A stretch of DNA of 64,000 nt, taken from contig OY987265.1 in NCBI GenBank assembly GCA_963920665.1, positions 41,731,001 through 41,795,000 of the forward strand. The letters run 5' to 3'. Each line of letters opens with the position of its first letter. Within the stretch, counting starts at the first letter, position 1. Under the pieces are notes generated by a model, which searched no databases, was not told the DNA's origin, and saw only the letters and a program-made list of their open reading frames with translations. This document shows, one piece after another, positions 36,001-48,462 of this stretch. This stretch comes from Straminergon stramineum. Taxonomy: Eukaryota > Streptophyta > Bryopsida > Hypnales > Calliergonaceae. Both the position numbers and the translations under genes were made by a program.

Positions 36001-38233
36001 ATCACAAGTAATGTCCGCTATGACCAATAGTCGGCTCTGCCCCGTACGCCGCAGGTCTAACAATTCCTTGCTTGTGAGCAGTCTGGGAAACCTTTGCTCC
36101 CAGTACATGCAGTTCACTGCAGAACCAAATGAGAACGTCAAGCCCAAGAAACCCGTATCTCACCTTCCGTATTTGATGGTATTGGTGTCAAACAAGACAG
36201 ACTAGATAAGACCAGAGCATGGATGGACCCAATTTACCCTAAGTCCAAACACTGAGGATGGCAGCAACGGTGTTGAGAGTGAAAGGCAAATGGTCTCTGT
36301 GAGAATTCCACTTACCAATGACAGAAGCATGAGGGGCGATGGTCTTTGCAAAAATTGATGAGTATTCCTCTGGATGTTCGTAGTAGTGGTGCTGAAAACA
36401 TATGAAAACACAAGTCAGAAGACCTCAGTAATACCGAAAATTTGTCCCACTGCCTCACTAGAGGGCTTCAGCACTTGCCTGAATTTCTGAGTCTAACATG
36501 TGTACGTACATGGGAGAGATCTCCCCCATAAACTTGCGAATAAATAGACTAACCCAAGTGCCTAATACGAAGACCTGCTGAACAGTGGGTCATGTAAAAA
36601 AGTTCCAGAGCAAAACCTTATCAAAAGGACCGGAGGAAGTCTTTGGTTCCACCATGTGCTCTGCCGAAACCACGCAACCAAAGACTTTGAAGTTTATCCC
36701 TTTGATTGGAACCTGGAAGTGGACCAGGATCTTAAATCAGTACAGCGGTCTCAAGGAACTCGCCACCCAGAATTTCGAACAAGCACTAAAGGAATTGGTT
36801 TGAATCTCTCCTAAGAACAGCTATTCCGTTTAGGTCCAATGAACAGTTCTTCAGTTACTACAGGAATTAAAAGAAGCACTGTAATTTGGTTAGAGATAAT
36901 TAAATAAAATTTAGTATCAGCACCATATATTCTAAAATGAAAACCATTATCTAACCTTCGAAGATGAAGTGCCCGTGAGTTCGTGAAGCCTGGATGGGTC
37001 TACATACTCATGAGGTAACAGGTTCAGTATTTCCTGTGCTCCAGACGAAACTGCAACCACGCGAGGAATCAGTCATTGTGAGTATCAAACACAAAAGCAC
37101 ACATTCATTGTTTGATTTCATTATTCTGAAGATGTGAAAGTCTCATTTGGAATGGTCTCAAACATTTTGAAACGATAGGTAAGAATTGCCAGTGCGTACC
37201 ATTTCCAGTGCCGGTAAAAACAAACACAAGAGGACATATTTCTGGAGGAAGTCCTGAACTTTTGAGCTCTTCTCCAACTGCAAGAACAGCCTGTTTCGCA
37301 GCACTCAAGCTCGTGTACATGTAAGTCGAGCCAATGGACAGGAAAGGAGTAGAATAACCCTTGCTCAGTAACCCTGCCAACATGAAATCAACCACAACTT
37401 ATCACCTCTCACAAATATAGAGTGTTCACGTTCCAATCCCCCCAAAACAAAATACTAATGAAAACATGATACTTTCGAGAAAACTACGATTCTTCAGGCA
37501 TTTAGGGTTGTGTTCTTTTCTTACATTCGCCCAAGCCACGAAGGCCATCAATCATGCCTGCGTATCCCGCAAATTGCCCAAAATATACACATCTCACATT
37601 GCTATCTTTAATGAGTTCGTAGTCGAACAAGCTTATTCTCCTCTCAAGCACCTGGTGCAACCAATGTCTAAATCAGAACCCAATGCACGTTATTGTAAAG
37701 ACTCTGGGAACTTATGAATCTGAAGCAAATTAGGGGAAAAAGTAAAGGAATTTAAAAACCTTGTCAAGTAAGGGCATGTTCTCGGGCTGCGCTTTGTGAG
37801 TGTGGGAAAAGAAAGCATATGATCTGTCTGGTAACAGAGTTTCAGGCTACATCACACAAACACACCCACCAGGTTGAAAAAAAATCAAAATCAAGAAATT
37901 ATTCTTTTCTCGGTTCATGTCACTGTTCATAATCAAATCCAAAAAGCAGAAAATGATGCCCTTTCGTACCGTGGGTTGTTTGACTCCCAAAATGAGACCG
38001 CAATCTGAGAGATCATCGGTGATCTCACAACCCGAGTCTTTGTAAATTGCATCTTGATAGATGCGTTTGTTACATGGTTGTACCAAAATCCGTTTCACCC
38101 CAGATTTAAGAAGCTTGGCACAATGATGTGGAGATAAAGGAGCGCGCCTTTCCCACTTGTTGGTTTCCTCTTTCAGCACACCGACAACCCTATTACCACG
38201 CCGCGGTGGTCCTTGGTCTGCCATTCTTACCAT
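30046..38233 (-). CDS. LKR/SDH: Lysine-ketoglutarate reductase/saccharopine dehydrogenase (bifunctional)
   Basis: First enzyme pair of lysine breakdown: LKR joins lysine and 2-oxoglutarate into saccharopine, and SDH oxidises it to glutamate and aminoadipate semialdehyde. Coding exons, 5' to 3': 38233-37970, 37846-37760, 37651-37525, 37373-37200, 37050-36956, 36712-36617, 36391-36316, 36116-35942, 35766-35670, 35550-35395, 34745-34701, 34342-34202, 33726-33415, 33292-33212, 33023-32958, 32541-32424, 32278-32149, 31998-31919, 31697-31262, 31062-30954, 30841-30674, 30292-30223, 30104-30046. The sum is 1053 codons plus TAG, usual for plants. LKR motifs: [58 protein letters not shown] starts near residue 512, with [13 protein letters not shown] at about 562-572, then [27 protein letters not shown] and KTRGVLRPL. 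All junctions keep phase. The 45-nt exon uses a weak AAG acceptor and is the least certain. The start is the first ATG after a probable 5'-UTR acceptor. Confidence 0.95.
34701..34745 (-). other. LKR/SDH: 45-nt micro-exon of LKR/SDH (tentative)
   Basis: It bridges the exon ending YVQKLRE and the exon starting VSLSGHLFD. The donor is strong (GTA then GTAAGT). The canonical-looking acceptor TTGCAG 13 bases upstream (exon start 34758) would break the frame by one base. Only an AAG acceptor at 34745 keeps the whole gene in phase. It lies in the linker between LKR and SDH. Confidence 0.5.
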
Positions 38234-39537
38234 TGATCTTGAATACCCTGAAAAGTGTATCCAAGTGTACACAAGTGAAGACTTATTGCAAGCACACGAT
38301 GAGTTAATATCAAAACATCCATCAGCCAAATGTCGATCCTCTGGTTTTCCCCAGCATTGTGAATAATCTTCTATGATTATCCACTCTTCGTTCTTGGCAC
38401 GTTCAGGAATTAGGGGTTCTTGATACGCAGACAGATGCATTTTCTCTTATACTAAAGGGAAATGTGATTCAATTATTAATTATTCAAAGGGACGTCTGAT
38501 TCTCCATGACATTTCTACAATTGCAGGTGAATGCAAATCAGTGCTGTATCAAGTTGGTGCTTGAATTATATCACGATCGATAAATGCTTTTGAAAATTCA
38601 GCAGCACAAAAATTTCGAATTCACAAAATTCAGCACCAAGGATACAGACGCACTCTCTAACGTCAGGGACCAGTTGGTCGCATTCCAGATCAACGGTGCC
38701 GCTTCCTTTTACTGGCAATAGGTCAAGCTCCCCTGGGCCAAGTTGCTCTGTTGTAATCAGATGAATTCGATGCAAGTACCCAGGAAATTCGCGAGCTATC
38801 GTAAAGACTCTCGGTATTCTTTGGAAGCCCTAAAGAAGAAACATGTTGCACACGAACATGACATAAAGGCTTCCAAGCTTCCGACCACTTGTTCTCAAAC
38901 ATGAGGATGCTTTTCACAGAACGCAACTAAGACTCTTGAGCATTCTGAATCCTCTCTCTCGCGTGCAATCTTTCTGTCACCATAAATAATTTGTAAAGCA
39001 ACAACGAAAAGAGCCTGGAAATCATCACAAACTGAAATCGCCCTCGAAAATCAAAGACTCCACACACAATTTGGGGGGAAAGCAGTGAATGAGCACGGAA
39101 GCAGGAAATCATCACAAACTTAAATTTGCCCTCGACAATCAAGCTCAAACATGAATGAAAAATACTAAAAATTAACTGCAATGAAGACAAATTCCCAGAA
39201 AATCGTCAAAGAACCCACAATTAATTACAGGCATCCAGAAACATTGCAGTGCAGCTCCGACAGAATCCCAATTGGAACCCCAAATAGGAAGAACCGAGTG
39301 CCCAACAGGCTGCACTCTCATTGACATAATGTTCCCCGGCTTTCACTCACACAGCGAAAAACAGAGAGCATCCCAGTACAAACAACGGAGACTCGCGAAG
39401 CACCCAATGAAATCTGAATCCTCTGGAAGATCCAAAAGCGCAAGCAGCGACGCACAATTCGCAAGAACTAATTCACAAGAACTGCAAAGAATAAAAGGAT
39501 GAATCAGGGAGTAAAGAAGATACTAACTGTTACTTAC
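38234..39537 (-). other. LKR/SDH: Probable 5'-UTR exon edge and intron of LKR/SDH
   Basis: On the minus strand TTTTCAG then GGTATTC gives a good acceptor, so the first coding exon likely begins at 38247. A strong donor (GCA then GTAAGTAAC) lies at 39537. That implies a roughly 1.3 kb intron between a non-coding first exon and the start exon. Base composition here is less AT-rich than the repeats on either side. Inferred only. Confidence 0.45.
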
Positions 39538-39880
39538 TGCGGTGGCCAGAGCAAAGCGCAGGTCCCGACGTCCCGAAGTCCCGCAGCCACGGTGGTGGCA
39601 GCAGCAGCAGCAGCAACTGCAACAATGATCCGCGAGCACCGCTTTTCCACAATACTCGCACAACAACCTGACAAACGGATGTCCAGTAACTGAAGACTTG
39701 AAATTCACATTCCCAGGTGCATGAGCCCAGAAAAGAATCCAGGAAGTCCAGTTGCAGTTGGAGTTCAATTCGATCTGATCACTCTCCAAGCAAGAAGAAT
39801 GATGATGTCCTACTGTAAGTAAGCTTCTGCATGGGATCGTGCACTCACGCCCATAAGGAGAGTTGGCATGGGTGGCACTG
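39538..39880 (-). other. LKR/SDH: Probable non-coding first exon of LKR/SDH
   Basis: The minus strand from about 39880 to the donor at 39537 would be the 5' UTR. It contains a (CAG/CTG)-type run near 39600-39618. An upstream ATG at 39787-39789 opens a frame through the exon, so an upstream ORF may affect translation. The start point is guessed from the TATA-like word. Confidence 0.35.
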
Positions 39881-39902
39881 ACGGCCGGGGAGAGTCCCAG
39901 CT

Positions 39903-39913
39903 TTTTTTAAACA
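39903..39913 (-). promoter_or_regulatory. LKR/SDH: TATA-like word of LKR/SDH
   Basis: On the minus strand GTTTAAAAAAA lies in an otherwise GC-rich stretch just upstream of the presumed first exon. This is a weak match to a TATA box. Confidence 0.3.
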
Positions 39914-39996
39914 CGGGCGTGGCGTGGCAATCTCAAGCTCGTGGGCGGGGGAAGAGAGTGGAGTTCATACGTAACCGTAGGATGCAGGGATCTAAG

Positions 39997-40046
39997 ACGA
40001 CGTGGCCGGCAGTGGGAATCGGAACTGAATAATTTACAGCACGTGG
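39997..40046 (-). promoter_or_regulatory. LKR/SDH: ACGT-core elements (G-box) upstream of LKR/SDH
   Basis: CACGTG at 40040-40045 is a perfect G-box, and GACGTGGCC lies at 39998-40006. Both are bZIP/ABRE-type words about 100-140 bases upstream of the TATA-like site. Stress and ABA control of plant LKR/SDH is known, which fits; binding here is inference. Confidence 0.4.
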
Positions 40047-40198
40047 AAAGCCCTTATTACTTTTGTATTGAATTCAGTTAGACTAGTTCTAATTTACCGT
40101 GGAATATTTCTTCTTATCTTATGGAATTATACTCAATTAAATCCTACTTTTTCTTTAACCTTATTTTTCTTTTTATCCCACTTTTTCTTTAAACCTGC

Positions 40199-40400
40199 TT
40201 TTCTTTTTTCCAAAGACATTTTTTGGTCCGATAGATGTCAAGCAATCTTTCTATATAGGATAGAAGTGTAATTGTTCATCTTTGGAGAATTTTGTGCAAA
40301 AAGGAGGGATCTTGCATAATAGTTTGACCTCCAATGAGTTCTTTTGGGTTTTTTAAAGTAGATGATCCCAGGGGCACTAGATTGGCATTTAAGGGGTAAG
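40199..40400 (-). repeat. Copy of the short TTAA family (minus orientation, partial)
   Basis: Shares GGTCCGATAGATGTC, GTAATTGTTCATC, TTTTGTGCAAAAAGG and TTTGACCTCCAATGAG, inverted, with 44118-44350 and 53171-53394. The outer ends are decayed. Confidence 0.55.
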
Positions 40401-42898
40401 GTAGGAGGTCTTCAAAGCTCTTGGACTTATAGAGCGTCATCTAATGGAGAGATACATTTTTCTTTCTCATTGCATCAACAATGTACAAATAGTAAATATT
40501 TTATGAGGTGAATGCTTTCAATGAGTACCTACTATGTTTCAACTTCGAAAATTCATAACTAATGCCAAGAAGCTCCAACAAATATGAAATGGCTAACGTT
40601 ACTTAGATACCAATTCCATTTGTCTCTCAAGGAAAATTTATTTAAGAATATTTTAAGAAGCTTAACTTCTCCAAATTAATTTTCAGCTCTTAAATGGGCA
40701 CCTCATGGATCTCCTACATTTATTTGAAGGCCAAAATTCACTTGCAAAAAGCCATTTCTAAAATAATGCCTTGATTTCTAATTTCCTTATTTTTGTGGAT
40801 TCAACAATTAAATCGGTTTGCTAACTTTTTGAAGTTAATGTCTCTTTTTGAAATTTCAAAGTGAAAAAATTGACTCACCGATTGTGGGATCACCATTATA
40901 TTGTCCTCTTAGTTTTCAAAATCAAGTTTTATTAGATCTTCATAAAGGGCAATTATAACTTTCAAGATTTCAAGTTTCAAAGGAAAATTCCATGTATTCT
41001 ATAACTTGAGCCAATTGATAATGCGTTGGAAAATTGACTTGTGAATTTTTGAAAAGAATCTTGAAAAAAAAAATGGTTTTCATTCATTATAAAATCATTA
41101 AGTAAATAAGAGTTCAAGATGTACAAATTTTTTTAATTATTAATAGATGCCATATGAAATGGAATGTGGTCAATTTTAATATTAAGAGTGTTTTAGCAAT
41201 ATAAATAGTGTGAACTTCCTTCATAATTGTGAAATTGTGTTCAAAACAAAGCTTGGATGCTATTATTTCTAGAAAATAGTGTCACTACGAAACGAAATTC
41301 TTTGTATTTTTTATGCCCATTATAATTTTGTAACCTTTGATTATGACAGCCTAGGGTCAATCTTAGGTATACCTATTTTCAACTTTAAAAAAACATAATT
41401 CATTCTTAAAATGTCTAAAAATGAATGCATGAGAGGGTAATTTAAAATCTTCTTTCATTTACAACAAGATTTTGGCAATTTCATACTAGGAACAATGCTT
41501 AACCCTAAAAGGACAAATTCATTACCATTGATTCAAACCTCCTAATTTTTTTCCTATGTTTCATACCATTTTGCAACGACATGTAAATGAAATTTTATTT
41601 TATTTAGAGGTGAAATCACATGTTTTCTACAACTAAGTTACGAAGATTTTAATTTTTTGATTAAAATTTGAAATTATTGATAATTCTTTAAGGAAAAAGA
41701 GAAGAAAATTTTACCAACTACAAAATATGCTCAAAGAATCAGAAGTGTAACACATTGTGATATAACCAAAGTTAACTTGACATTATAAAATTATAAAATC
41801 AACAACTATGGTGATAGGCCCAATATTCAAATTGCAATAAAATATTGAATTTTCAGAATTTTTCAAATCTTCCATGGTGGAGTAGAAACTTCATTTTATA
41901 AACTGGATACAATTCAAAAATTATCATTTTTCAAATGGCTAAAATTTGTTAATTCATATGAGGAATATAGAATAAAAAGTAGCCAAAAGGCACTACAAAG
42001 GCGATCCATGGATTAATAATATTGAGGATGCAAAATGGCCTTCGGATGACTTTACCTGAGATTTTAGGATTGAAAAAAAAATGTTCTTTCATCCAATTTT
42101 TCTTTTAGAAGTTTCTTGAGTGCATATTTAATGAATACCTATCACAAATTCCCTCGTTATGTTATTATTGGCTTTTCTAAAGAAAAAAAATACTTGATCC
42201 ATTGATAAACCCTTGTAGTATAGTTTGGCCATTTATTGCTATTTAATCTTGATGTGAATTTAAACCATAATAGTGACATTTTTTGAACTTGAGTCCAACT
42301 AATAGCATGAAGCTTATCGAGTTTTGTTTTTCTCCAATTGAAATTTTTGAAAAATTCATAAATTTCAATATTTACTAGCAATATGAACTTTAGGCTTACA
42401 ACCATGGTTTGTTGATTGTTTAATTTTAGAGTGATATTGTAACTTTGATTTATACCAAGATGTTATACTCTATAATGTGCATATACAATGAAAATTCCAG
42501 TTTTTTTAGTGTATTAGGTATTTGATTTGAGTATTCTTTATTTTTTCTATAAAAAGTTCATAGTAATTTCAAATTTTTTATGACTTGTAGTGGACATATG
42601 ACTTCATCTCTGCAATATAAATATAATTTTTTTCATTCATATCTAGGTGCAAGATGGCAATAAAAACAATGATGGACAATGAGGCTTGAAATCAATTATA
42701 GCCATTAATCCATCCTTTTAGAATTAAACATCATCTTTTTCTTTTTTAAAATAAGAACAATACAGTAGTAAGGAAATATTCAATACTATTCATTTGAAAT
42801 GGATTCAACGACTTTGCCTCCCCAATTATTACATTTTTTTTCCATTCTACAAGCCCTCTTGAAATCATTTAAAGGACACAAAACACCCCCAATATTGT
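40401..42898. other. AT-rich repeat-like stretch without a gene
   Basis: No gene is seen. A terminus-like TTAACCCTAAAAGGACAAA occurs at about 41504, but no matching right end was found. Confidence 0.4.
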
Positions 42899-43110
42899 TT
42901 AACCCTTAAAGGACAAATTAGTGACCATGGAAATCATCCCTTTGGATATTATGTGAATCATTCGCTTAAGAAAATGCAAAAGCGCTCATTTGGGAGTCAA
43001 CTACTATTGAAGACTTGCCCTTTTTACAACAAAATTCTGAAGATAAACAATTACACTTCTATCTCATATAAAAAGATTTTCTATCATTCATCTAACAAAA
43101 AATGACCACA
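42899..43110 (+). repeat. Short TTAA family copy
   Basis: Starts TTAACCCTTAAAGGACAAAT, then GTGACCATGGAAATCAT, and carries the TCCAATGAG/TGAACAATTGCA-type interior seen in the other copies. The right end is degraded and runs into a second partial copy at about 43114. Confidence 0.55.
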
Positions 43111-43339
43111 ATGTCATTTACACCTCAAAAGGTGGGCTGGTGACCATCAAAATCATTCATTAGTTTACAAAAATCCAAAAGCACTCCCCGTGTGGGGCCT
43201 TCCTTTCAAGTTGGTTCTGTACTCCTGAGTTTGTTTCTTGGTTATTTTGCTTTTAAAATAGAAAAACACTAAGATCAAAAATCTAAATATTTTCGCCAAA
43301 GCCTTGTGCTCTTGGTTTTATGTATTGTTTCCCTTTACC

Positions 43340-43746
43340 AATGGAAATTGTTCGCATGGTTAAAAAAAAATAATCCAAAAGCACTCATTGGAAGTCAAAC
43401 TATTGTAGAAGATCTTCCCTTTCTAACCATAATTATTCCGAGGATGAATAGTTGCACTTGTGCCCTATATAAGAGAATTCCTTATCATTCATCAAACAAA
43501 AAACATTTGCTACATTGGGTTTATAAATTTTTTTGAGGATGAAGTGGTGGCCATAGAAATCATTGCTTTTGGAACCATGTGGCATCATCTACTTTAAAAA
43601 AACAAAAATATTCATTGGAGGTCAAAGTAATGTGCAAGATCTCTCCTTTTAGGACAAAATTCCAAGAATGAACAATTGCACTTTTGTCCTATGTAGGAAG
43701 ATTATTTGTCATCCATTAGACACAAAATGTCCATGTCAACGTTTAA
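43340..43746 (+). repeat. Two adjacent partial copies of the short TTAA family
   Basis: Two head-to-tail copies with CACTCATTGGAAGTCAAACT and GAAGATCTTCCCTTT words, the second ending GTCCATGTCAACGTTTAA at 43746. A third, inverted piece begins with TTTTTTGTCCGATGGATGTC right after it. Short open frames arise by chance. Confidence 0.55.
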
Positions 43747-44117
43747 CCCCTAAACGACGTTGCAGACGTTTTTTGTCCGATGGATGTCAAAAAAGCAATG
43801 TACAAGATGTAAACAAGCCATTTTTCATCCGTTTTTTTAAATTGTAGTCATGCAAAAGTGTACAATCATGAAAAGCCAAAATTAGCCTCATTGAATGCAT
43901 TGTCATTTTTAGGTACGCCAGATTGTGTTAAGATGGTAGAGAGAATCAAGAGACAATGTTAGGCTGCATGCTACCCTTCCTTCAATTTCCATAAGGGCAG
44001 CATGGGGTGCTAACTTTTGCAAGCGCATGAACAGTGCCTTCTTCTACAGTCAGCACACTCATTTTTACTGTTCACAAACCGCCCCTCCCCTATGGTGACC
44101 AGCCCATCATTTACGAG

Positions 44118-44350
44118 TTAACTTAGTAAGGACGCTGTGGACCAGAGTGGTCCGATGGATGACAGAGAACTCTCGCATGTGAGACAAAAGTGCCATTGTT
44201 CATCCTTGAAATTTTGTGCTAAAAGGGGGAAGTCTTGCACAGTAGTATGACCTCCAATGATTAATTTTTTATTTATTTTTAAAGTAGATGATTCACACTG
44301 TTTCGAAAAAGAAGATTTCCACGGTGACCAGCTCGTCCTTACAGGGTTAA
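44118..44350 (-). mobile_element. Complete short TTAA element (233 bp)
   Basis: Ends TTAACTTAGTAAGGACG and, inverted, CGTCCTTACAGGGTTAA, with TTAA on both sides. This is the best-preserved copy with two matching ends. Non-coding. Confidence 0.65.
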
Positions 44351-44683
44351 GGGTCAAGGATTAATGGCTCATTCCAAGGCATTTACCTATTGATCCAATA
44401 ACCGGAGTATTTGGGTCATGGGGGATGCCGCATCATCCTTTCAGCATTGTTTTAGGCTCCTGATGGGAGTGATGGGTATGGATGCATACGTGGCATTGCA
44501 GAAGGTTTTAGTGAGTCAGCTGAATTGGTGAAAGGTGGCTGGCAGTTGGGTGAGTGTGGCTGACTAGGATCTGACCTGGCACCTTCCAATTCTGAAAAAA
44601 GATGTCCTCCCTACCTTACCTGATCATTTTCTCCAGGTTGCCAAAAGCTTAGCAGATAAATTTGAAAAAATCTGTCCCCTTTT

Positions 44684-44883
44684 TTAACCCTCAAAGGACC
44701 GACTGGTGACCATGGAAATCATCACTTTTGGAAATGTGTGACATCATCTACAGTACTTTAAACCTAAGAAAAAATACTCATTGGAGGTCTAACTATTGGA
44801 CACTAAATAGGGGTAATATAGTAGTCTGTTGTAATTTCGACCCTCTTCTTCAAATTGTCCCTAGCCAGGGTCTGAAATGGACA
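44684..44883 (+). repeat. Partial short TTAA family copy
   Basis: Starts TTAACCCTCAAAGGACCGAC, then GTGACCATGGAAATCATCAC. The right part is unlike the other copies, and it abuts the element starting at 44884. Confidence 0.5.
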
Positions 44884-45529
44884 TTAACCCCTAAATGCCC
44901 AAGGCACCCAAATGTGGTGTTTGGAAAACTTTGAAGTTAAGTAAAACCCAACCAAATTGCTATTATTATTAGTTTATATTTTTGGAGAATTCTTTTTGAA
45001 GTCTAGTTTTAGGATCAAAAAGCTGATCTTAAAAATAAAGGATTATGATTTTTCTATTGAAGATTTTGTGTAAGGATACCTAGTGCAATCTTGACTTCCT
45101 ATAGTGTTGTCGGCTCTTGGAAATGAGCCTAAAATACACTAGATCTTGGAGGCAAAATCACATTAGAAATTCATTTAAAAAAAATCATAGAATAGATTTT
45201 GAAAAACCATAAATTGATTGGGATTGTACATGCTAGGCCCTATAACCTCATATTTTTTTAGTGACCAACTTTTTAGAGTTGACATGCAAAAAGAGAATTG
45301 AAATTTTTTCATAGTTTTTACACCCTCGTGATCAAACATTATAATCATTCAATCTGTAAGTGATATTGTTATGTCTTCTTTTCCTATGTGATCTCTAACA
45401 TGTCTAGTTTAAATTTGCACGGTTAAAATTCAAAAGAAATTAATACAACTTATGAAAATGTTGACTTTTTGTTCAATTTGGAGCAAATTTCAAGAAGCTC
45501 CAAACATGCCTTGGGCATTTAGGGGTTAA
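44884..45529. mobile_element. 646-bp TTAA element with perfect 21-bp inverted ends
   Basis: The left end begins TTAACCCCTAAATGCCCAAG and the right end is its exact inverse over 21 bases, terminating in TTAA. TTAA borders with CCCC just inside are the signature of piggyBac-type insertion. No transposase is encoded. The copy contains at 45104-45112 the unfilled equivalent of the large hAT insertion site. Confidence 0.75.
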
Positions 45530-46379
45530 GAGGTTGTAAAATGGATATGTGTTAAGCATTGAATGTTTTGTCAATGATGTCAAAGCGGTTTAACATTTGC
45601 CAAATGTTCCTTTATACTTTGCTAGTGGATGAAATAAGAGCCAAGGTGGGTCTACTTCAGAAATGTTTACTTGTATTCAAAAAACTTTCCCCCTACAACT
45701 TTGAATGCTAATATTTTCCAATCTGTATGGTCAAACTTGATAAAAATTTTACCTCATGATCTCATACAAGTATAGTACAAGATTCTACAGTGAAAGTTTT
45801 TTAATTTTAATTTTTGCTCTTCAATGAATGCAACAGAAATGACAATTTCGAGTGATTTTTGTCAAAAAGTAGGCCTTGGCCCTTTAGGAGTTAAGTTTAG
45901 TAAAGGTCGCATTTTGGAACCCTCTCTATTACTTTCTACATGCCGCAATGCTTGTTTTTGGTGAAGCCATATCTTTTTTCAGACTACACATGTGTGGGTT
46001 TTGTAAGGCCTACGGTCAGGAATAGGTACCTATGGCAGAATTCTTGAGAAATTCATAAGTAATTCAAAAATGCTCCGAAAAATATGAAACCACTTGGTTT
46101 AGATTCCACATCAATTTTTCTTCAAGTGAAAAATAAGAAAAAATAATTTTGTGAATCTGAGAACCATCAAAAAGGCCAACCAGCCCTTAAAAGGTCACTT
46201 TAAAAGTAAACTACCTTAAGGGGACCCATACTAATCAATTGACATTCCACACTATACAAATATCTACCTTTATTGTACATCGGTAGTTATTGAAGTGTCT
46301 GGGGGATGTACATCATGTTTCAAATATCTACAAATTTCTACAATTAGTCCCTTTAATTTTTTGGTCCCCTTAATACCCC
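45530..46379. other. AT-rich spacer with an unpaired TTAA-type end
   Basis: CCCTTTAGGAGTTAA near 45880-45895 looks like the right end of another TTAA element. No left end was identified. No gene is seen. Confidence 0.4.
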
Positions 46380-46505
46380 TATTCAGTGTAGAAGATCTCT
46401 CCCTTTCACACAAAAATTTGAAGATGAATAGTTGCACTTCTCTCCCACAGAGAAAGATACTCTATCATCCATCAGACACTACACGTCCATGTCGACGTTT
46501 ATGAC
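46380..46505 (+). repeat. Right part of a short TTAA family copy
   Basis: GTAGAAGATCTCTCCCTTTC through CATCCATCAGACACTACACG to GTCCATGTCGACGTTTA matches the right half of the copies at 43340-43746 and 53171-53394. Confidence 0.55.
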
Positions 46506-47284
46506 TTGAAGTTTCATTTTGTATTTCTTAGCCTTGTATTTTCCAACTACTCTATAGTTTGAATTTTGAATATGAATTCAAAATTTCCAAATTTGATCAT
46601 CTTGAAGTAAATGATTATTGTTTGCATTTTTTTACCAAAGTGAAAAATTATTAGCCTAGTGACCATTAAGTTATGGGGAGGTACAAAGATTGTGACCTAG
46701 AAATACTAACTTCCATAGTTTTTTTAATTCAATTTAAAAAATGTGTCTACTTAAGGTGCTTACTTTTAGTTCCATCTTATTTGTGAGACTTTGGATGGAA
46801 AGGAGAGAGAGCAAGTTAGGTTGAGGATAGTCTCTTATCTCTTTTTCTTTTTCATGATGCAAAGAGCAAAATCTCATACCTTGTAATATGCACAAGAGGA
46901 GGAGGAAGAAGATAAGTGTGCCTAATTCTGTTTGCCTCTCTATGGCATCACCTTCGAGATATTTCTATTACCACAATCTCAGCACTCCATTAGCATCATG
47001 ACAATGCACTTGGTGGAGGAGACACATCAATGTGTGGCTTAGCATGGGTCTATTTAGTCACACTTCACCAATTTTGTCTCAAAAAACTTTGGAAAATCAT
47101 AGAAAATTCATATCTTGCTGAAATGTCTTGATTCTACTTGCAAATGATTTCTCTCAAACTACTTCACCTCTACAAAATACGTGAATGGACAAATAGCTTC
47201 TCCCAGGTATTGTACCTAAATAGAAAATCTGTTTGGTAATGGGCATGTTTCCCTTACCTCTTTAGAATCAAAAGGCTAACATAA
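46506..47284. other. Spacer, no gene recognised
   Basis: Partly less AT-rich around 46800-47050. It could carry further decayed parts of the gene fragment that follows, but no motif was found. Confidence 0.35.
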
Positions 47285-47483
47285 ATGATTGAAGAGTATG
47301 TAAGGTATGATACTAGTTTTACTGATTGTTCTGTGTGGACACTAAGCTCACTGCAATCCATGGAATTGCACAAAACATGTGAACAAGAGTGTTCAATTAA
47401 TTGTCTGTGTGATAGTTGGAGACCAGGATGCAAGTTTATCTATTTGTTTAGTTCTAATCCACCACCTGGGAATTGCACAGCAA
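47285..47483 (+). pseudogene. Receptor-kinase-like PAN-type fragment
   Basis: The frame contains CEQECSINCLC, the C-x3-C-x3-C-x-C spacing typical of PAN/apple-like segments in plant G-type lectin receptor kinases, followed by a further Cys pair ending PPPGNC. The frame is then cut by the TTAA element at 47484. No kinase domain or lectin domain was found nearby. This is a fragment of a larger gene; the family call rests on Cys spacing alone. Confidence 0.35.
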
Positions 47484-48418
47484 TTAACCCCTCATCACCT
47501 AAGGCCCGAATAGGTTCACAAACTGCATTGCTTTTGAAGAGATCTCAACCATACAATCTTGTAGTTTACTTGTTGCAGATGACATGCATCAAATTTGGTG
47601 TCATTTGACCACATAGATTGCAAGATTATAATGTTTTAGTGTTGAAAAAGGATGCTGAAATTTTCCTAGAGACATATTTGGTAGCAAATTTTGGTTTCTA
47701 AATCTACTCAAATGAAGAAACTTTAAACTATATTGTGATTCAAAATCATCATACTAACACATTGACAAAAAAAATACCATTCAATTGACTTATTGTGTCT
47801 ACAAAATGGCTTTGAAATGTCAAAAGAATCAAGAAAAAGTTGCAAAAAACACATTAAAAACTGAACCTCTTTCTACTAAAATGATTCTCAATCACTCATA
47901 AATTCTTGAATTGATATGAAATTTTAGCCACACAAATTAGACTAGTATGCACACTTTTCTTTTCTTTTTGTTGGAAATGAACACTACTTGAAGAAGAAAC
48001 AAGTTGCCAAAGTTCACTATAATCCAAAAATGTTGGGATTTTGAACTTCAAATTGCTTTTAAACAATCAAAAAAACTGGATTGACATGAGAATTCCACCA
48101 CAATAACTAGACTTCAAGGAAAATGTAACCCAACAAATTTTATTGAAAAAGAACATTTGATGAAGTAGATACAAGCCCTCGAAGTTGCAGCCATCAAATG
48201 CAATTTGGTGAACTCAAATTGAACCTATGAACTTTAATTGACTTTCAAAAACTCATTACATCTTGGATTGATCTTAAAATTTTACCGCACGAACTAGAAG
48301 AGAGAGAGCGCAAGTTTTCCAACAAGTTTTATTGAATTGAGACAACAGATGCAAAAGTTACAACACTTTGAATTGGACTTGAGGACACTTTTCATCCCCT
48401 TTGGCGATGAGGGGTCAA
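47484..48418. mobile_element. 935-bp TTAA element
   Basis: Starts TTAACCCCTCATCACCTAAG and ends CCTTTGGCGATGAGGGGTCAA, with the right TTAA mutated to TCAA. The body is homologous, in inverse orientation, to 51006-51980 (shared ACCACATAGATTGCAAGATT text). Non-coding. Confidence 0.68.
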
Positions 48419-48462
48419 GCTAACTTTGTTGATAGCAGGTGCGAAAGACACCTCATTTAAGG

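Noticed and set aside
37847..38440. Longer N-terminus for LKR/SDH starting at 38440
   Set aside because: The extra segment has no homology that I know of, and a good acceptor (TTTTCAG) separates it from the start at 38233.
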